DNA from: Betaproteobacteria bacterium
GTDB taxonomy: Bacteria > Pseudomonadota > Gammaproteobacteria > Burkholderiales > Ferrovaceae
Assembly: GCA_018971415.1 (NCBI GenBank)
Contig: JAGXAW010000003.1
Span: 1-64,000, forward strand
Direction: 5' to 3'
DNA length: 64,000 nucleotides
The notes beneath the pieces are model-generated. The model did no database searches and was not told the origin of the DNA. It saw only the letters and a program-made list of their open reading frames with translations. A program made the translations under genes and the position numbers. Every line of letters starts with the position of its first letter. Position 1 is the stretch's first letter. Shown here in pieces: positions 37,963 to 49,225 of this stretch.

Positions 37963-39942
37963 TCAACAATCGATTGGGTCCACATCGATCACCCAGTTTA
38001 CCCCAGAGGGTGAGAGGGGATACAACTCTGTGCTCCAAAGACTTAGTGCCTGCTGCAAGTGAGATCTTGAGGAGGACTGGATGAGAAGCTGTAAACGGTG
38101 TTTATGGCCCACCTTAGCGAGGGTGGGGGCAATCACATCAAAAAGGGTTAAGTGCTCTGCATGAAGCGCCTTGAGGGAGTGTTTAGCAGAATGCATAAAA
38201 CTTTGCAGCGTGGAAAGTTGGGTGGAACTTGCCCTTAAAATTGCCTGGTAACAAAAGGGTGGAAAACCAATGAGACGGCGTTCATTGATTTCATTTTCAG
38301 CAAAACGTTGATAGTCGTGTTCAATGAGCGCCTGAAAAAGAGGATGCTGCGGAAAGGCGGTTTCAATAAATACTTCTCCTTGATCAGCGCCACGACCGGC
38401 TCGCCCGGAGGCTTGAAGTAATTGTGTAAATAAGCGCTCACTTGCTCTAAAGTCGCTACTGTATAGGGCACTATCAACGTTAACAGCGGCAACCATGGTT
38501 AGTTTGGGAAAATCATGGCCCTTAATTAAAATCTGTGTTCCCACCAGAATGTCCACCTGTCCCTGACTAATTTCTTGAATCTGTGTGGCCCATTCACGGC
38601 TTTTTAAGCTATCACTGTCAATTCGAAGAATACGGGCATCTGGAAAGCGCTGTTGTAAAAATTCTTCAATTTTTTGTGTTCCCTCACCGAGGGTAGTGAG
38701 GTCATGACTCTTGCAATGCCGGCAGTATTGATCTAAGGGACGCTGATAATCGCAGTGATGACAACGCAGCTGGCGTTGTCGACGATGAACCACAAGGCGA
38801 GTTTGGCAGTGCTCACAGGTGGCAAGCCACTGACATTGGTTACAGATCAACACCGGCGCAAAGCCGCGACGGTTGATAAAGACCATGGATTGCTGAGCTT
38901 TATCTAATCGCTCACCAATAGCATGAATCAGCCTATCACTGACTGGCTTTGATTCCTCTTGCGAGGCTTTTATTAAGTGTATGGCAGGCAGCGTTGCACC
39001 AGGATGAGCACGCTCCAAGAGGTGAATATGTTGATAGCGTTGTTGTTTAGCGTTCCACCAACTCTCTAGTGAGGGTGAGGCTGAGCCTAACACAACGGGA
39101 ATTTTTTTATTTTGTCCACGCACTAAAGCCAAGTCTCTGGCGTTATAGCGCATCCCTTCAGCTTGTTTGTAAGAACTGTCGTGTTCCTCATCGACGACAA
39201 TAAGACCCAGTTGCTCTAAGGGAGCAAAAATAGACAGGCGCGTTCCTAAAACAATATCGACCTTACCCTCAGCAATTTCTATCCAGCGCTGGGCACGCTC
39301 CTTATCCCCTAATGCACTGTGTAAACTGACCATGGAAGCCTGAGGAAAACGCGCCTGAAAACGCTGCTCCACAAGGGGGGTCAGATTGATTTCAGGCACC
39401 ATGATTAACACTTTTTTACCGCGCTGTAAGGTTCTTTCTACAAGCTCTAAATACACCTCAGTTTTACCGCTACCGGTAATGCCCTGTAATAGCCAAGCCT
39501 TAAATTCATTATGTTTTTGATCAATACTCTCCACAGCAGAGCGTTGTGCTGGGTTTAAAGGCGGTGCGCTTAAGGGCTTAACTGCAATTGCTTTACTGCG
39601 CTTTTTAGGAGGCTGCCAGCCGGCAGTTTTTTTAAGAGCGGGCGGCAGCGCATGCATGATCACGGGCCCTAAGGGGTAATGGTAGTATTGGCTGGTAAAG
39701 CGCAATAACTGAAGAACTTCGTCAGTGATAGGGGGAACATCGCGCCACAGTTGAATGGCTTGTTTAATTTTTTGAGGAGGAACTTGAGTGTTCTCTTTCA
39801 CTGCCACCACAATGCCGACTTTTTCATCACGGCCAAAGGGGACCACAACCCGTAAGCCAATGTCTTCCAAGGTGGCCTCATCACACTGATAATCAAAGAG
39901 TGTATTAAGTGGCAGATCAAGAGCAACTTCAATGAAAGTCAT
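37963..39942 (-). CDS. priA: Primosomal protein N' (PriA helicase)
   Basis: LLQGITGSGKTEVYLELVE, VVDEEHDSSYKQ, Cys-rich zinc motif CNQCQWLATCEHC...CHHCDY. Confidence 0.96.
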   Translation of the reverse strand: MTFIEVALDLPLNTLFDYQCDEATLEDIGLRVVVPFGRDEKVGIVVAVKENTQVPPQKIKQAIQLWRDVPPITDEVLQLLRFTSQYYHYPLGPVIMHALPPALKKTAGWQPPKKRSKAIAVKPLSAPPLNPAQRSAVESIDQKHNEFKAWLLQGITGSGKTEVYLELVERTLQRGKKVLIMVPEINLTPLVEQRFQARFPQASMVSLHSALGDKERAQRWIEIAEGKVDIVLGTRLSIFAPLEQLGLIVVDEEHDSSYKQAEGMRYNARDLALVRGQNKKIPVVLGSASPSLESWWNAKQQRYQHIHLLERAHPGATLPAIHLIKASQEESKPVSDRLIHAIGERLDKAQQSMVFINRRGFAPVLICNQCQWLATCEHCQTRLVVHRRQRQLRCHHCDYQRPLDQYCRHCKSHDLTTLGEGTQKIEEFLQQRFPDARILRIDSDSLKSREWATQIQEISQGQVDILVGTQILIKGHDFPKLTMVAAVNVDSALYSSDFRASERLFTQLLQASGRAGRGADQGEVFIETAFPQHPLFQALIEHDYQRFAENEINERRLIGFPPFCYQAILRASSTQLSTLQSFMHSAKHSLKALHAEHLTLFDVIAPTLAKVGHKHRLQLLIQSSSRSHLQQALSLWSTELYPLSPSGVNWVIDVDPIDC

Positions 39943-39966
39943 GACTTAATGGCCGCTCGCCTTACC

Positions 39967-39975
39967 TGTGGATAA
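39967..39975. promoter_or_regulatory. DnaA-box sequence TGTGGATAA upstream of priA
   Basis: Exact reverse complement of TTATCCACA, 25 bp upstream of the priA start. Confidence 0.5.
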
Positions 39976-40172
39976 GTTTGTGAATAACTTAGTAAAAGCC
40001 TTGTAATGTAACAGATTCTTTCACTTTTATGATTCGTCAAGTACTTTCGTAATAAAATTTTATTTATAAAAAACAAGTACTTACAAAAAAGTTCATTTAG
40101 GCGCCTGATTTATAACGCATTATTTTTTTACGCCTTGTTATTGTGCATAAATAGACGTCTATGCCTTCTTTT

Positions 40173-41237
40173 TTAGCTCTTTTTATGTATGCGTCTACTC
40201 ACGTTATGTACCGCATCCACCAAGATGCCCACATGTTCAGGATTGGTAAAGCGTGAGATACCATGACCTAAATTAAACACATGGCCAGGATGAGGGCCGT
40301 AGGAGGTGAGGATACGTTCCACTTCGTTTTCAATGGCTTCAGGTGAGCCAAAGAGAACTGAAGGGTCCATATTGCCCTGCAGTGCGACTTTTTCACCTAC
40401 CCGAGCTTTGGCATCACTCAGTTCAATCGTCCAATCTAACCCCACAGCATCAAAGCCTATCTCAGCAATACTCTCAAGCCATAGACCGCCACCTTTGGTG
40501 AAAACGATATTAGGGACTCTTCGGCCATCGGCCTGTTTGGTTAACCCTTCAGCGATGCGGCGCAAATAAGCTAAGGAGAAAGCCTGATAAGCAGGGGTCG
40601 ATAGTGTCCCACCCCAGGTATCAAAGACCATGACAGCTTGGGCTCCCGCGGCAATCTGGGCATTGAGGTAGAGAATAACTGACTCGGTGGTCACCTCTAA
40701 AATCTGATGCAACAAATCAGGGCGGCGATAGAGCATGCCTTTGATGTGTCTAAAGTCCTCCGAACCCCCGCCCTCAACCATATAACAGGCCAGGGTAAAG
40801 GGACTACCAGAAAAACCAATTAAAGGCACACTGCCAGAGAGTGAACGCTTGATTTGACTCACTGCATTCATCACATAACTTAAATGAGTATCAGGATCAG
40901 GCACTGAAAGGTTTCTTACCTCCCACTCATCTCGGAGAGGACGCTCTAATTTGGGCCCTTCGCCTTCAGCAAAATAAAGACCAAGACCCATGGCATCAGG
41001 AATGGTGAGAATATCTGAAAATAAAATCGCCGCATCAAGGGGGTAACGCGCCAAGGGCTGCAACGTCACCTCTGTGGCCAAATCAGGATTTTTACACAAA
41101 TCCAGAAAGCTACCTGCACGAGCGCGCGTGGCATTGTATTCAGGTAAATAACGCCCCGCTTGGCGCATAATCCACAGGGGCGTGTAGTCAGTGCTTTGGC
41201 GAAGTAAAGCTCTTAGAAACGTATCATTATGTAGCAT
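40173..41237 (-). CDS. hemE: Uroporphyrinogen decarboxylase
   Basis: [35 protein letters not shown]. Confidence 0.98.
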   Translation of the reverse strand: MLHNDTFLRALLRQSTDYTPLWIMRQAGRYLPEYNATRARAGSFLDLCKNPDLATEVTLQPLARYPLDAAILFSDILTIPDAMGLGLYFAEGEGPKLERPLRDEWEVRNLSVPDPDTHLSYVMNAVSQIKRSLSGSVPLIGFSGSPFTLACYMVEGGGSEDFRHIKGMLYRRPDLLHQILEVTTESVILYLNAQIAAGAQAVMVFDTWGGTLSTPAYQAFSLAYLRRIAEGLTKQADGRRVPNIVFTKGGGLWLESIAEIGFDAVGLDWTIELSDAKARVGEKVALQGNMDPSVLFGSPEAIENEVERILTSYGPHPGHVFNLGHGISRFTNPEHVGILVDAVHNVSRRIHKKS

Positions 41238-41244
41238 AGTATCC

Positions 41245-42681
41245 TTAACGTGGCAGTACCGATGAACCCATTAGATATTCATCCACTGCTCTAGCCGCCT
41301 GACGGCCCTCACGAATGGCCCAGACCACTAAGGATTGACCACGTCTCATGTCCCCGGCAGCAAATACTTTATCAAGGTTGGTTTTGTAGTTGTCGGTGGA
41401 GGCAGCAATGTTGCCACGACCATCAAGGCCTACGCCTAGACTCTTCAACAGGCCCTCATGCACAGGGTGAACATACCCCATGGCCAACAACACCAAATCC
41501 GCTTTGACTTCAAATTCTGAACCAGGGATTTCTTTCATGACCATCTGACCTTGTTCATTCTTTTGCCAATCAAGACGCACCGCGAGGAGTTTCTCAACTT
41601 TACCGTTACTACCTAAAAAGGCCTTGGTGGCCACACTCCAATCCCTTTGACAGCCTTCCTCTTGCGAACTTGAGGTTCTGAGTTTCATGGGATAGTTAGG
41701 CCATACCAAGGGTTTATTTTCTTTTTCAGGAGGACGAGGCATTAACTCAAACTGAGTGACAGAGAGTGCTCCTTGACGAATCGAGGTCCCCACGCAGTCT
41801 GAACCCGTGTCGCCACCACCAATCACCACCACATGTTTACCGGTGGCCAAAATATTGTTCTCAACACTGTCACCTGCGTTACGTTTATTTTGTTGCGGCA
41901 AGAAGGACATAGCAAAGTGAACACCATTGAGTTCACGTCCTGGTACCTCAAGATCACGGGGATGCTCAGAGCCGCCCGTTAATACCACGGCATCAAAATC
42001 TTTCATCAGTGTGTCGGTGGCAAGAGTGACACCAACATGCACATTGGTTTTAAAGGTAACACCCTCAGCTTGCATTTGCGTCACACGACGGTCAATTAAA
42101 TGTTTTTCCATTTTAAAATCAGGAATACCATAGCGCAGTAAGCCACCAATGCGATCATTTTTTTCAAATACAGTCACATCATGACCCACACGAGCGAGCT
42201 GCTGGGCAGCGGCAAGGCCTGAGGGGCCTGAACCCACGACGGCCACTTTTTTACCGGTTTTTTGCGCAGGAACTTGGGGGGTTACCCAACCTTGTTCCCA
42301 ACCATGATCAATAATGGTGTGCTCAATATTCTTAATGGTCACCGCATCATTATTAATGTTTAAGACACAGGCCGCTTCACAGGGGGCTGGACAAATGCGA
42401 CCAGTGAACTCAGGGAAATTATTGGTTGAGTGGAGCGTCTCTAGTGCGCTTTTCCACTGACCTTTATAAACCAAGTCGTTCCAGTCAGGAATGATGTTGT
42501 TAACAGGGCATCCTGTCTGACAAAAGGGAATTCCGCAGTCCATACAGCGGGCCCCTTGAGTGCTAACTGACTCTAGCGACAAAGGAATAGTGAATTCAGA
42601 AAAACTTTTAACGCGTTGTTCAGGTGGGATAGCACTTTGATCTTGACGTGCTATCTCCATAAATCCAGTAATTTTACCCAT
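41245..42681 (-). CDS. gltD: Glutamate synthase small subunit
   Basis: [52 protein letters not shown]. Confidence 0.97.
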   Translation of the reverse strand: MGKITGFMEIARQDQSAIPPEQRVKSFSEFTIPLSLESVSTQGARCMDCGIPFCQTGCPVNNIIPDWNDLVYKGQWKSALETLHSTNNFPEFTGRICPAPCEAACVLNINNDAVTIKNIEHTIIDHGWEQGWVTPQVPAQKTGKKVAVVGSGPSGLAAAQQLARVGHDVTVFEKNDRIGGLLRYGIPDFKMEKHLIDRRVTQMQAEGVTFKTNVHVGVTLATDTLMKDFDAVVLTGGSEHPRDLEVPGRELNGVHFAMSFLPQQNKRNAGDSVENNILATGKHVVVIGGGDTGSDCVGTSIRQGALSVTQFELMPRPPEKENKPLVWPNYPMKLRTSSSQEEGCQRDWSVATKAFLGSNGKVEKLLAVRLDWQKNEQGQMVMKEIPGSEFEVKADLVLLAMGYVHPVHEGLLKSLGVGLDGRGNIAASTDNYKTNLDKVFAAGDMRRGQSLVVWAIREGRQAARAVDEYLMGSSVLPR

Positions 42682-45600
42682 GTTGTGTCACCTTATTATC
42701 AAGATGTTGTTCACGTGCCAGTTCAATTAAGGCGCGACGGTATTCCATCGGCATCACTTTAACAAAACGCGGCAGATACTCGTTCCAATTGGCCAGAATG
42801 GTTTTTGCTCGCTCACTGTTCGTGTAGTGCGCATGTTTTTCGATTAAGCTTCTGAGTAACTCCACGTCGGGTTTACCCAGGTGATTGACCTTTACTCGTC
42901 CGTGACTATCAAGGTTACCTCGGCTTTCATCCAGCGCATTGTCCTCTGCAGGAATAGGCTCTAACTCAACCATAGCAAGGTTACAACGTTTTTCAAAATC
43001 ACCGGCTTCATCCAGCACATAAGCCACGCCCCCGCTCATGCCCGCCGCAAAATTGCGACCAGCTTCACCTAATACCACAACGGTGCCGCCTGTCATGTAT
43101 TCGCAACCGTGATCGCCAACGCCTTCCACAACGGCCGTGGCTCCAGAGTTTCTAACTGCAAAACGCTCACCGGCGACACCGCGGAAGTAGCACTCCCCTG
43201 CGATGGCCCCATAGAGTACTGTATTGCCTACAATAATGTTTTCCTCTGGCTTGATCGGGCAAATGGGGTCAGGATAGATCACAATGCGACCACCACAAAG
43301 ACCTTTACCCACATAGTCATTGGCTTCACCCACTAACTCAAAGCTAATACCCTTAGCGAGGAATGCCCCAAAACTCTGCCCTGCAGTGCCTTTTGCTTTA
43401 ACAACAATGGTGTCCTCAGGCAAACCTTGATGACCATAACGCTTAGCCACCTCACCGGAGAGCATGGCGCCCACGGTACGGTTGAGGTTACGCACTTCAG
43501 TAGTAATGGTGACTGCCTCAGCTTTTTCTAAGGCTGCTTTGGCACCGGCGATAAGTTGATGATCTAACGCCGCTTCAAGTCCATGGTCTTGTCTTTCTTT
43601 CCATGAACGGGCCACTTCTTTAGGCATGGCAGGCTGATGGAAGATTCTCGAGAAATCAAGTCCCTTGGCCTTCCAGTGCTCAATGCCTTTTTTCATGTCC
43701 AGCATGTCAACACGTCCAACCATCTCATCGAAGGTTCTAAATCCCATTTGCGCCATATATTCGCGGACTTCCTCAGCCACAAAGAAGAAGTAGTTAATGA
43801 CGTGTTCAGGTTGCCCCGTAAATTTCTTAATCAGTTCAGGGTCTTGGGTGGCAACGCCCACAGGGCAAGTGTTAAGGTGGCATTTTCTCATCATAATGCA
43901 GCCTTCAACCACTAAAGGCGCCGTGGCAAAACCAAATTCATCAGCGCCAAGGAGGGCTGCTACCACCACATCACGACCGGTTTTCATTTGTCCGTCCGCC
44001 TGCACACAAATGCGACCCCGTAGTTTATTCAACACCAGGGTTTGCTGAGTTTCAGCAAGACCTAACTCCCAGGGCGATCCGGCGTATTTAATGGAGGACA
44101 AGGGAGAGGCTCCGGTTCCACCATCGTGACCTGAAATCGTCACATGATCAGCATGAGCTTTAGAGACCCCAGCTGCCACGGTACCAACACCCACTTCAGA
44201 GACCAATTTAACGCTGACACGGGCTTGAGGATTAACGTTCTTCAAGTCATGAATTAGCTGAGCCAGATCTTCAATGGAGTAAATGTCATGGTGTGGGGGA
44301 GGGGAGATTAACCCAACGCCTGGTACTGAATGACGAAGTTTACCGATGTATTGGCTGACTTTGTGACCAGGCAATTGTCCTCCTTCACCTGGTTTTGCCC
44401 CTTGGGCCATTTTAATTTGTATATCGTCGGCATTGACTAAGTATTCCGCAGTCACTCCAAAGCGTCCTGAGGCCACCTGTTTGATGGCTGAGCGCATGGA
44501 GTCGCCATTGGCCATGGGTTTAAAGCGCATAGGGTCTTCGCCGCCCTCCCCAGTATTGGATTTACCACCAATACGGTTCATGGCGATAGCGAGTGTACTG
44601 TGCGCCTCATGGGAAATAGATCCCAAGGACATGGCCCCTGTGGCAAAGCGCTTAACAATGGACTGCGCACTTTCCACCTCCGCCAAAGGAACTGGCTGAG
44701 GGGCTGATTTAATGGCAAAGAGTCCACGCAAAGTCATCAGTTTTTCTGATTGATCATTAATGACTTTAGCGTATTCACGATAGGTGTTGTAGCTGCCAGT
44801 TTTAGTGGCAAGCTGGAGTTTAGAAATGCTCTCAGGCGTCCACATGTGGGCTTCACCGCGGATACGGTAGGCGTATTCACCGCCGGTATCAAGCGCTCCG
44901 GCGTAAAGTGGTGAGCTTGAGTAGGCAAGGTGATGCAATCTAAATACTTCCTCAGCCACTTCAGGTAAACCAATCCCTTCAATTTTGGTGGCGGTCCCCG
45001 TGAAGTAGCGCTGGACGAACTGACTGTTGAGCCCTACCGCTTCAAAGATTTGTGCACCCATATAGGACTGATAGGTGGAAATACCCATCTTGGACATGAC
45101 TTTTAATAAGCCCTTGGAGATGGCTTTAATGTAACGTTTATGGGCCTCTTTAAGGGATAAGTCCTGCGGCAACAAATCACCTAAGTGATCAATGGTCTCA
45201 AAGGCCAGGTAAGGATGCACCGCTTCTGCGCCATAACCTGCGAGTAAAGCAAAGTGATGCACTTCACGGGCTGAACCTGTTTCTACCACAAGACCGGTAT
45301 TGGTTCTTAAACCTTGTTTAATCAAGTGATGATGTACCGCTGAAGTGGCTAAGAGACCAGGAATGGCCACATGATGTTGATCTACGCCACGGTCAGAGAG
45401 AATCAGTACGTTAATGCCTTCTTTAACAGCCTGCTCAGCTTTCGCGCATAGCGCTTCCACAGCTTTTTCTATGCCCTGTTTGCCCTCAGCGATGGGGAAA
45501 TTAATGGATAACACTTGGGCTTTGAATTGGTTGCTGGTGTATTGATCAATCTGTCTTAACTTGTTCATGTCATCGATTGACAGAATCGGCTGTGACACTT

Positions 45601-47314
45601 CAAGTCTGGCTTGCGGCTCTTTGCTGTGTAACCCAAGTAGATTAGGACGTGGGCCAATAAAGGAGACGAGCGACATGACCAACTCTTCACGAATAGGATC
45701 GATAGGAGGGTTAGTCACCTGGGCAAAGAGCTGACGGAAATACTGATATAAGGATTTCGGACGGTTAGAGAGAACAGCCAATGGGGTGTCATCACCCATG
45801 GAGCCCACTGCCTCTTGACCGGTAGTGGCCATGGGGACCATCAGAAACTTAAGCTCTTCCTGGGTCACCCCAAAGGCCTGCTGACGATCCAATAGCGTTG
45901 AGGATTCTTCAGCGATTGTTGCTTTAGATACTGGGAGTTCCTCTAAACGTGTTTGGGTTTTAAGGAGCCATTCACGGTAGGGTTCAGCACTTGCCAATTG
46001 TTTTTTTAGTTCAGCATCACTAACAATACGCCCCTGTTCCATATCGATCAGTAGCATTTTGCCGGGCTGTAAGCGCCATTTTTTAATGATTTTTTCCTGT
46101 GGAATAGGCAGTACACCCATTTCAGAAGCCATCAATACCAAATCATCACTGGTTTGTAAGTAGCGCGCAGGACGAAGTCCATTACGGTCCAAGGTGGCAC
46201 CGATTTGACGCCCGTCGGTGAAAGCTACCGCTGCAGGACCATCCCATGGCTCCATTAAGGCCGCATGGTATTCATAGTAAGCACGGCGCTCTTCATCCAT
46301 TAAGGGGTTACCTGCCCAAGCCTCAGGAATGAGAAGAGTCATGGCTTGGATTAAGGGATAGCCGCCAGCCACCAATAATTCTAAAGCGTTATCAAAACTG
46401 GCTGAGTCAGATTGGCCCTCATCAATTAATGGCCAGATACTTTTTAAATCCTCTCCCAACAAAACAGATTCCATGGCCGCACGACGGGCCGCCATCCAGT
46501 TAACGTTGCCGCGAAGGGTGTTAATCTCACCGTTATGGGCAATCATTCTAAAGGGATGCGCTAAATCCCATGTAGGAAAGGTGTTGGTAGAAAACCGTTG
46601 ATGAACCAAAGCTAAAGCAGAAACCATTTCTGGGTCTTTTAAATCAAGATAGTAAGTGCCCACTTGATCGGCTAACAACATGCCTTTATAGATAATGGTT
46701 TTTGAGGATAAGGAGGGCACGTAAAATTCTTTACGGTCAATGCCTAAGGCAATGACTTTATGTTCACTGCGTTTTCTGGCTACAAATAGCTTACGTTCAA
46801 AGGCATTTTGGTCAGGGCAGTTATCACCTTGAGCCACAAAAATTTGTTTAATGACGGGTTCTACTACCTTAACGCTTTCCCCCAAGCCTTGATTGTTGGT
46901 TGGCACAACGCGCCAGCCCAACACTTTTTGTCCTGCTTCGGTCAAGGAGTTGGCAAGAATCTCTTCACACTGCAAACGCTTTTGCTCATCTTGAGGTAAA
47001 AAGACCATGCCCACGGCATAGTGGTTAATGGCCGGTAAAGTCATATTAAGAGTAGAGGTGACCTTACGTAAAAACGCATCGGGGAGTTGAATTAAAATCC
47101 CTGCGCCATCGCCGGCAAGAGGATCTGCGCCTGTTGCACCACGGTGAGTAAGATGCTCAAGAATTTGTAAGCCCTGTTGAACAATACTGTGACTCTTCTG
47201 TCCCTTAATGTGAGCCACAAAGCCCACACCGCAAGCATCGTGTTCGTTAACGGGATCATAAAGACCTTGTTCAGACGGAATATAAGGATGGTTCACTCGA
47301 ATAACCTCTACCAA
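42674..47314 (-). CDS. gltB: Glutamate synthase large subunit
   Basis: 1546 aa; [78 protein letters not shown]. Confidence 0.98.
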   Translation of the reverse strand: MVEVIRVNHPYIPSEQGLYDPVNEHDACGVGFVAHIKGQKSHSIVQQGLQILEHLTHRGATGADPLAGDGAGILIQLPDAFLRKVTSTLNMTLPAINHYAVGMVFLPQDEQKRLQCEEILANSLTEAGQKVLGWRVVPTNNQGLGESVKVVEPVIKQIFVAQGDNCPDQNAFERKLFVARKRSEHKVIALGIDRKEFYVPSLSSKTIIYKGMLLADQVGTYYLDLKDPEMVSALALVHQRFSTNTFPTWDLAHPFRMIAHNGEINTLRGNVNWMAARRAAMESVLLGEDLKSIWPLIDEGQSDSASFDNALELLVAGGYPLIQAMTLLIPEAWAGNPLMDEERRAYYEYHAALMEPWDGPAAVAFTDGRQIGATLDRNGLRPARYLQTSDDLVLMASEMGVLPIPQEKIIKKWRLQPGKMLLIDMEQGRIVSDAELKKQLASAEPYREWLLKTQTRLEELPVSKATIAEESSTLLDRQQAFGVTQEELKFLMVPMATTGQEAVGSMGDDTPLAVLSNRPKSLYQYFRQLFAQVTNPPIDPIREELVMSLVSFIGPRPNLLGLHSKEPQARLEVSQPILSIDDMNKLRQIDQYTSNQFKAQVLSINFPIAEGKQGIEKAVEALCAKAEQAVKEGINVLILSDRGVDQHHVAIPGLLATSAVHHHLIKQGLRTNTGLVVETGSAREVHHFALLAGYGAEAVHPYLAFETIDHLGDLLPQDLSLKEAHKRYIKAISKGLLKVMSKMGISTYQSYMGAQIFEAVGLNSQFVQRYFTGTATKIEGIGLPEVAEEVFRLHHLAYSSSPLYAGALDTGGEYAYRIRGEAHMWTPESISKLQLATKTGSYNTYREYAKVINDQSEKLMTLRGLFAIKSAPQPVPLAEVESAQSIVKRFATGAMSLGSISHEAHSTLAIAMNRIGGKSNTGEGGEDPMRFKPMANGDSMRSAIKQVASGRFGVTAEYLVNADDIQIKMAQGAKPGEGGQLPGHKVSQYIGKLRHSVPGVGLISPPPHHDIYSIEDLAQLIHDLKNVNPQARVSVKLVSEVGVGTVAAGVSKAHADHVTISGHDGGTGASPLSSIKYAGSPWELGLAETQQTLVLNKLRGRICVQADGQMKTGRDVVVAALLGADEFGFATAPLVVEGCIMMRKCHLNTCPVGVATQDPELIKKFTGQPEHVINYFFFVAEEVREYMAQMGFRTFDEMVGRVDMLDMKKGIEHWKAKGLDFSRIFHQPAMPKEVARSWKERQDHGLEAALDHQLIAGAKAALEKAEAVTITTEVRNLNRTVGAMLSGEVAKRYGHQGLPEDTIVVKAKGTAGQSFGAFLAKGISFELVGEANDYVGKGLCGGRIVIYPDPICPIKPEENIIVGNTVLYGAIAGECYFRGVAGERFAVRNSGATAVVEGVGDHGCEYMTGGTVVVLGEAGRNFAAGMSGGVAYVLDEAGDFEKRCNLAMVELEPIPAEDNALDESRGNLDSHGRVKVNHLGKPDVELLRSLIEKHAHYTNSERAKTILANWNEYLPRFVKVMPMEYRRALIELAREQHLDNKVTQHG

Positions 47315-47528
47315 TCAATAATGTACTAATTGTTATAAACGGCCAAAAATAAGGCTAACTTAACCCAGACAGCTCTTTTTCACCTAAGTTGCAGGGGCAA
47401 AGGTTGAGTAGCTTAGCATTTAGCTAAGATTTCATACCGGGCATAGGATGATACAGCCATCTTGCATTGAGAGCAACCTTTTTTCAGCCCAAAACGCTGA
47501 CAAGGTAAGGCTAAAACCCCTACCCAAT

Positions 47529-48647
47529 TTACACGGGAAGTTGGGTGGCTGAGCCGATGAAGGGGCTTGAACCGCGACTCAGTAACTGGCGGATAATGTC
47601 CTCCGGAATATCCTGACAAAGCATCGCTTGACCTAAGGACTTAAGCACCACGTAACGGATCTTACCTGCCTCAACTTTTTTATCACTGCTCATTAGGCTC
47701 AAATAGCGATCCACGCCAAGGTCAGGAGCAAGATGAGGTAACTGCAAAGCCTGAGATAGATTAATCACGCGCTGTAAATCAGATGAACTGATTAAACCTA
47801 GCCGTTGTGATAGGGCGCTTGCTATCAACATGCCAGCCGCCACTGCTTCACCATGGAGCCACGTACCATAGCCCATACCAGTTTCAATAGCATGACCAAA
47901 GGTATGGCCAAAGTTCAGTAACGCCCTGATCCCTGTGGTTTCATATTCATCTTCCGCCACAACCTGAGCCTTGTTTTGGCAGGAGCGATAAATCGCCTCA
48001 GTTAATATAGCAGGATCGCGTTGGTTAAGTTGTAAAGTATGCTCCTCTAACCAACTCATAAAGGTAACATCGCGAATAAAACCATATTTGATCACTTCAG
48101 CCAAACCTGCGCGGTACTCCCTATCTGGTAGGGTGGTGAGTGTATCCGTATCAGCCAACACCAAGCGTGGTTGATGAAAGGCGCCAATTAAGTTTTTTCC
48201 TAAATCATGATTGATGCCGGTTTTGCCTCCCACCGAGGAGTCAACTTGAGAGAGGAGTGTGGTTGGAATTTGAATGAATGATACGCCACGCAAGAAAGTG
48301 GCTGCTGCAAACCCCGTTAAATCACCAATCACCCCGCCCCCTAAAGCAATCACTGTTGAGCGTCGTTCAAAGCGTGCTTCCACCAAGGCATCCACAATCC
48401 GCTGGTAAGAGAAAAAATTCTTGTGAACTTCACCGTCAGGCAAGATACATTCATGAACATCAAGTTGACCATTCATGAGCGTCTTCTTAAGCGAAGACAA
48501 ATATAAAGGCGCTACTTTGTCATTACTGACAATCATCACCTGTTGACCCTGGAGGTGAGGTTTAATCAAAGAAAAATCCTGCATTAAGCCACTGCCAATA
48601 TGGATCGGGTAAGCCCGACCAAATAAATCAACGCTGAGTGTTTTCAT
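47529..48647 (-). CDS. aroB: 3-dehydroquinate synthase
   Basis: ALGGGVIGDLTGFAAATFLRGVSFIQIPTTLLSQVDSSVGGKTGINHDLGKNLIGAFHQP. Confidence 0.97.
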   Translation of the reverse strand: MKTLSVDLFGRAYPIHIGSGLMQDFSLIKPHLQGQQVMIVSNDKVAPLYLSSLKKTLMNGQLDVHECILPDGEVHKNFFSYQRIVDALVEARFERRSTVIALGGGVIGDLTGFAAATFLRGVSFIQIPTTLLSQVDSSVGGKTGINHDLGKNLIGAFHQPRLVLADTDTLTTLPDREYRAGLAEVIKYGFIRDVTFMSWLEEHTLQLNQRDPAILTEAIYRSCQNKAQVVAEDEYETTGIRALLNFGHTFGHAIETGMGYGTWLHGEAVAAGMLIASALSQRLGLISSSDLQRVINLSQALQLPHLAPDLGVDRYLSLMSSDKKVEAGKIRYVVLKSLGQAMLCQDIPEDIIRQLLSRGSSPFIGSATQLPV

Positions 48648-49173
48648 GGGTAGTTAAATAATCGTTAATATTTTTTTCAATATGAGCCACTAACTTATCG
48701 ACGCTGTGATGTGCAGTATCAATAACCAAATGCGCTGTTTCTTCGTAAAAGGGGTTACGTTCAATAAACAGCTGTTGTAATTTTTTCAGTGGATCCGTGT
48801 TTTGTAATAAGGGTCTTTGTCGGTCTTTTTTGGTTCTTTTCCATAAATCTTCAACGCGCGCTCTTAAATAGAGGGCCACGCCTTTTTGCTGGAGTAGTTG
48901 ACGGGTGTTAGCGTTAAGTATCGCGCCACCACCAGTGGCTAAGACAATACCTGGTTTTTCAACTAACTCTTTAATGAGTTCAGCCTCCCGTTGCCGAAAA
49001 CCCGATTCACCCTCCAACTCGAAAATGGTGGCAATGGATACCCCTGTGCGGGCCTCTAATTCCTGGTCCGCATCAATAAAGTCTAAGTGAAGTTTTTTGG
49101 CCAATTGTTTGCCAACGGTGGTTTTTCCTGCCCCCATCAAACCGATCAAAAAAATATTTGGAAAAGTATTCAT
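48628..49173 (-). CDS. aroK: Shikimate kinase (start placed at internal ATG 49173)
   Basis: MNTFPNIFLIGLMGAGKTTVGKQLAKKLHLDFIDADQELE; longer ORF to 49326 overlaps the divergent mrcA start. Confidence 0.95.
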   Translation of the reverse strand: MNTFPNIFLIGLMGAGKTTVGKQLAKKLHLDFIDADQELEARTGVSIATIFELEGESGFRQREAELIKELVEKPGIVLATGGGAILNANTRQLLQQKGVALYLRARVEDLWKRTKKDRQRPLLQNTDPLKKLQQLFIERNPFYEETAHLVIDTAHHSVDKLVAHIEKNINDYLTTHENTQR

Positions 49174-49225
49174 GCTGTTATTGTACCCGCGCACCGCATA
49201 TAATGGCGAGTAACCGATTACGAGA

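Noticed and set aside
43637-43915. + strand ORFs inside gltB
   Set aside because: Antisense to highly conserved gltB coding sequence.
47529-47580. Possible tRNA 3' fragment (GTTCAAGCCCC)
   Set aside because: No matching acceptor stem, D arm or anticodon arm, and the T-stem does not pair properly.
47413-47619. Minus-strand 68 aa ORF overlapping the aroB 3' end
   Set aside because: Out of frame with aroB and rich in basic/Cys residues; more likely a by-product of the structured spacer than a gene. Kept only as part of the spacer finding.
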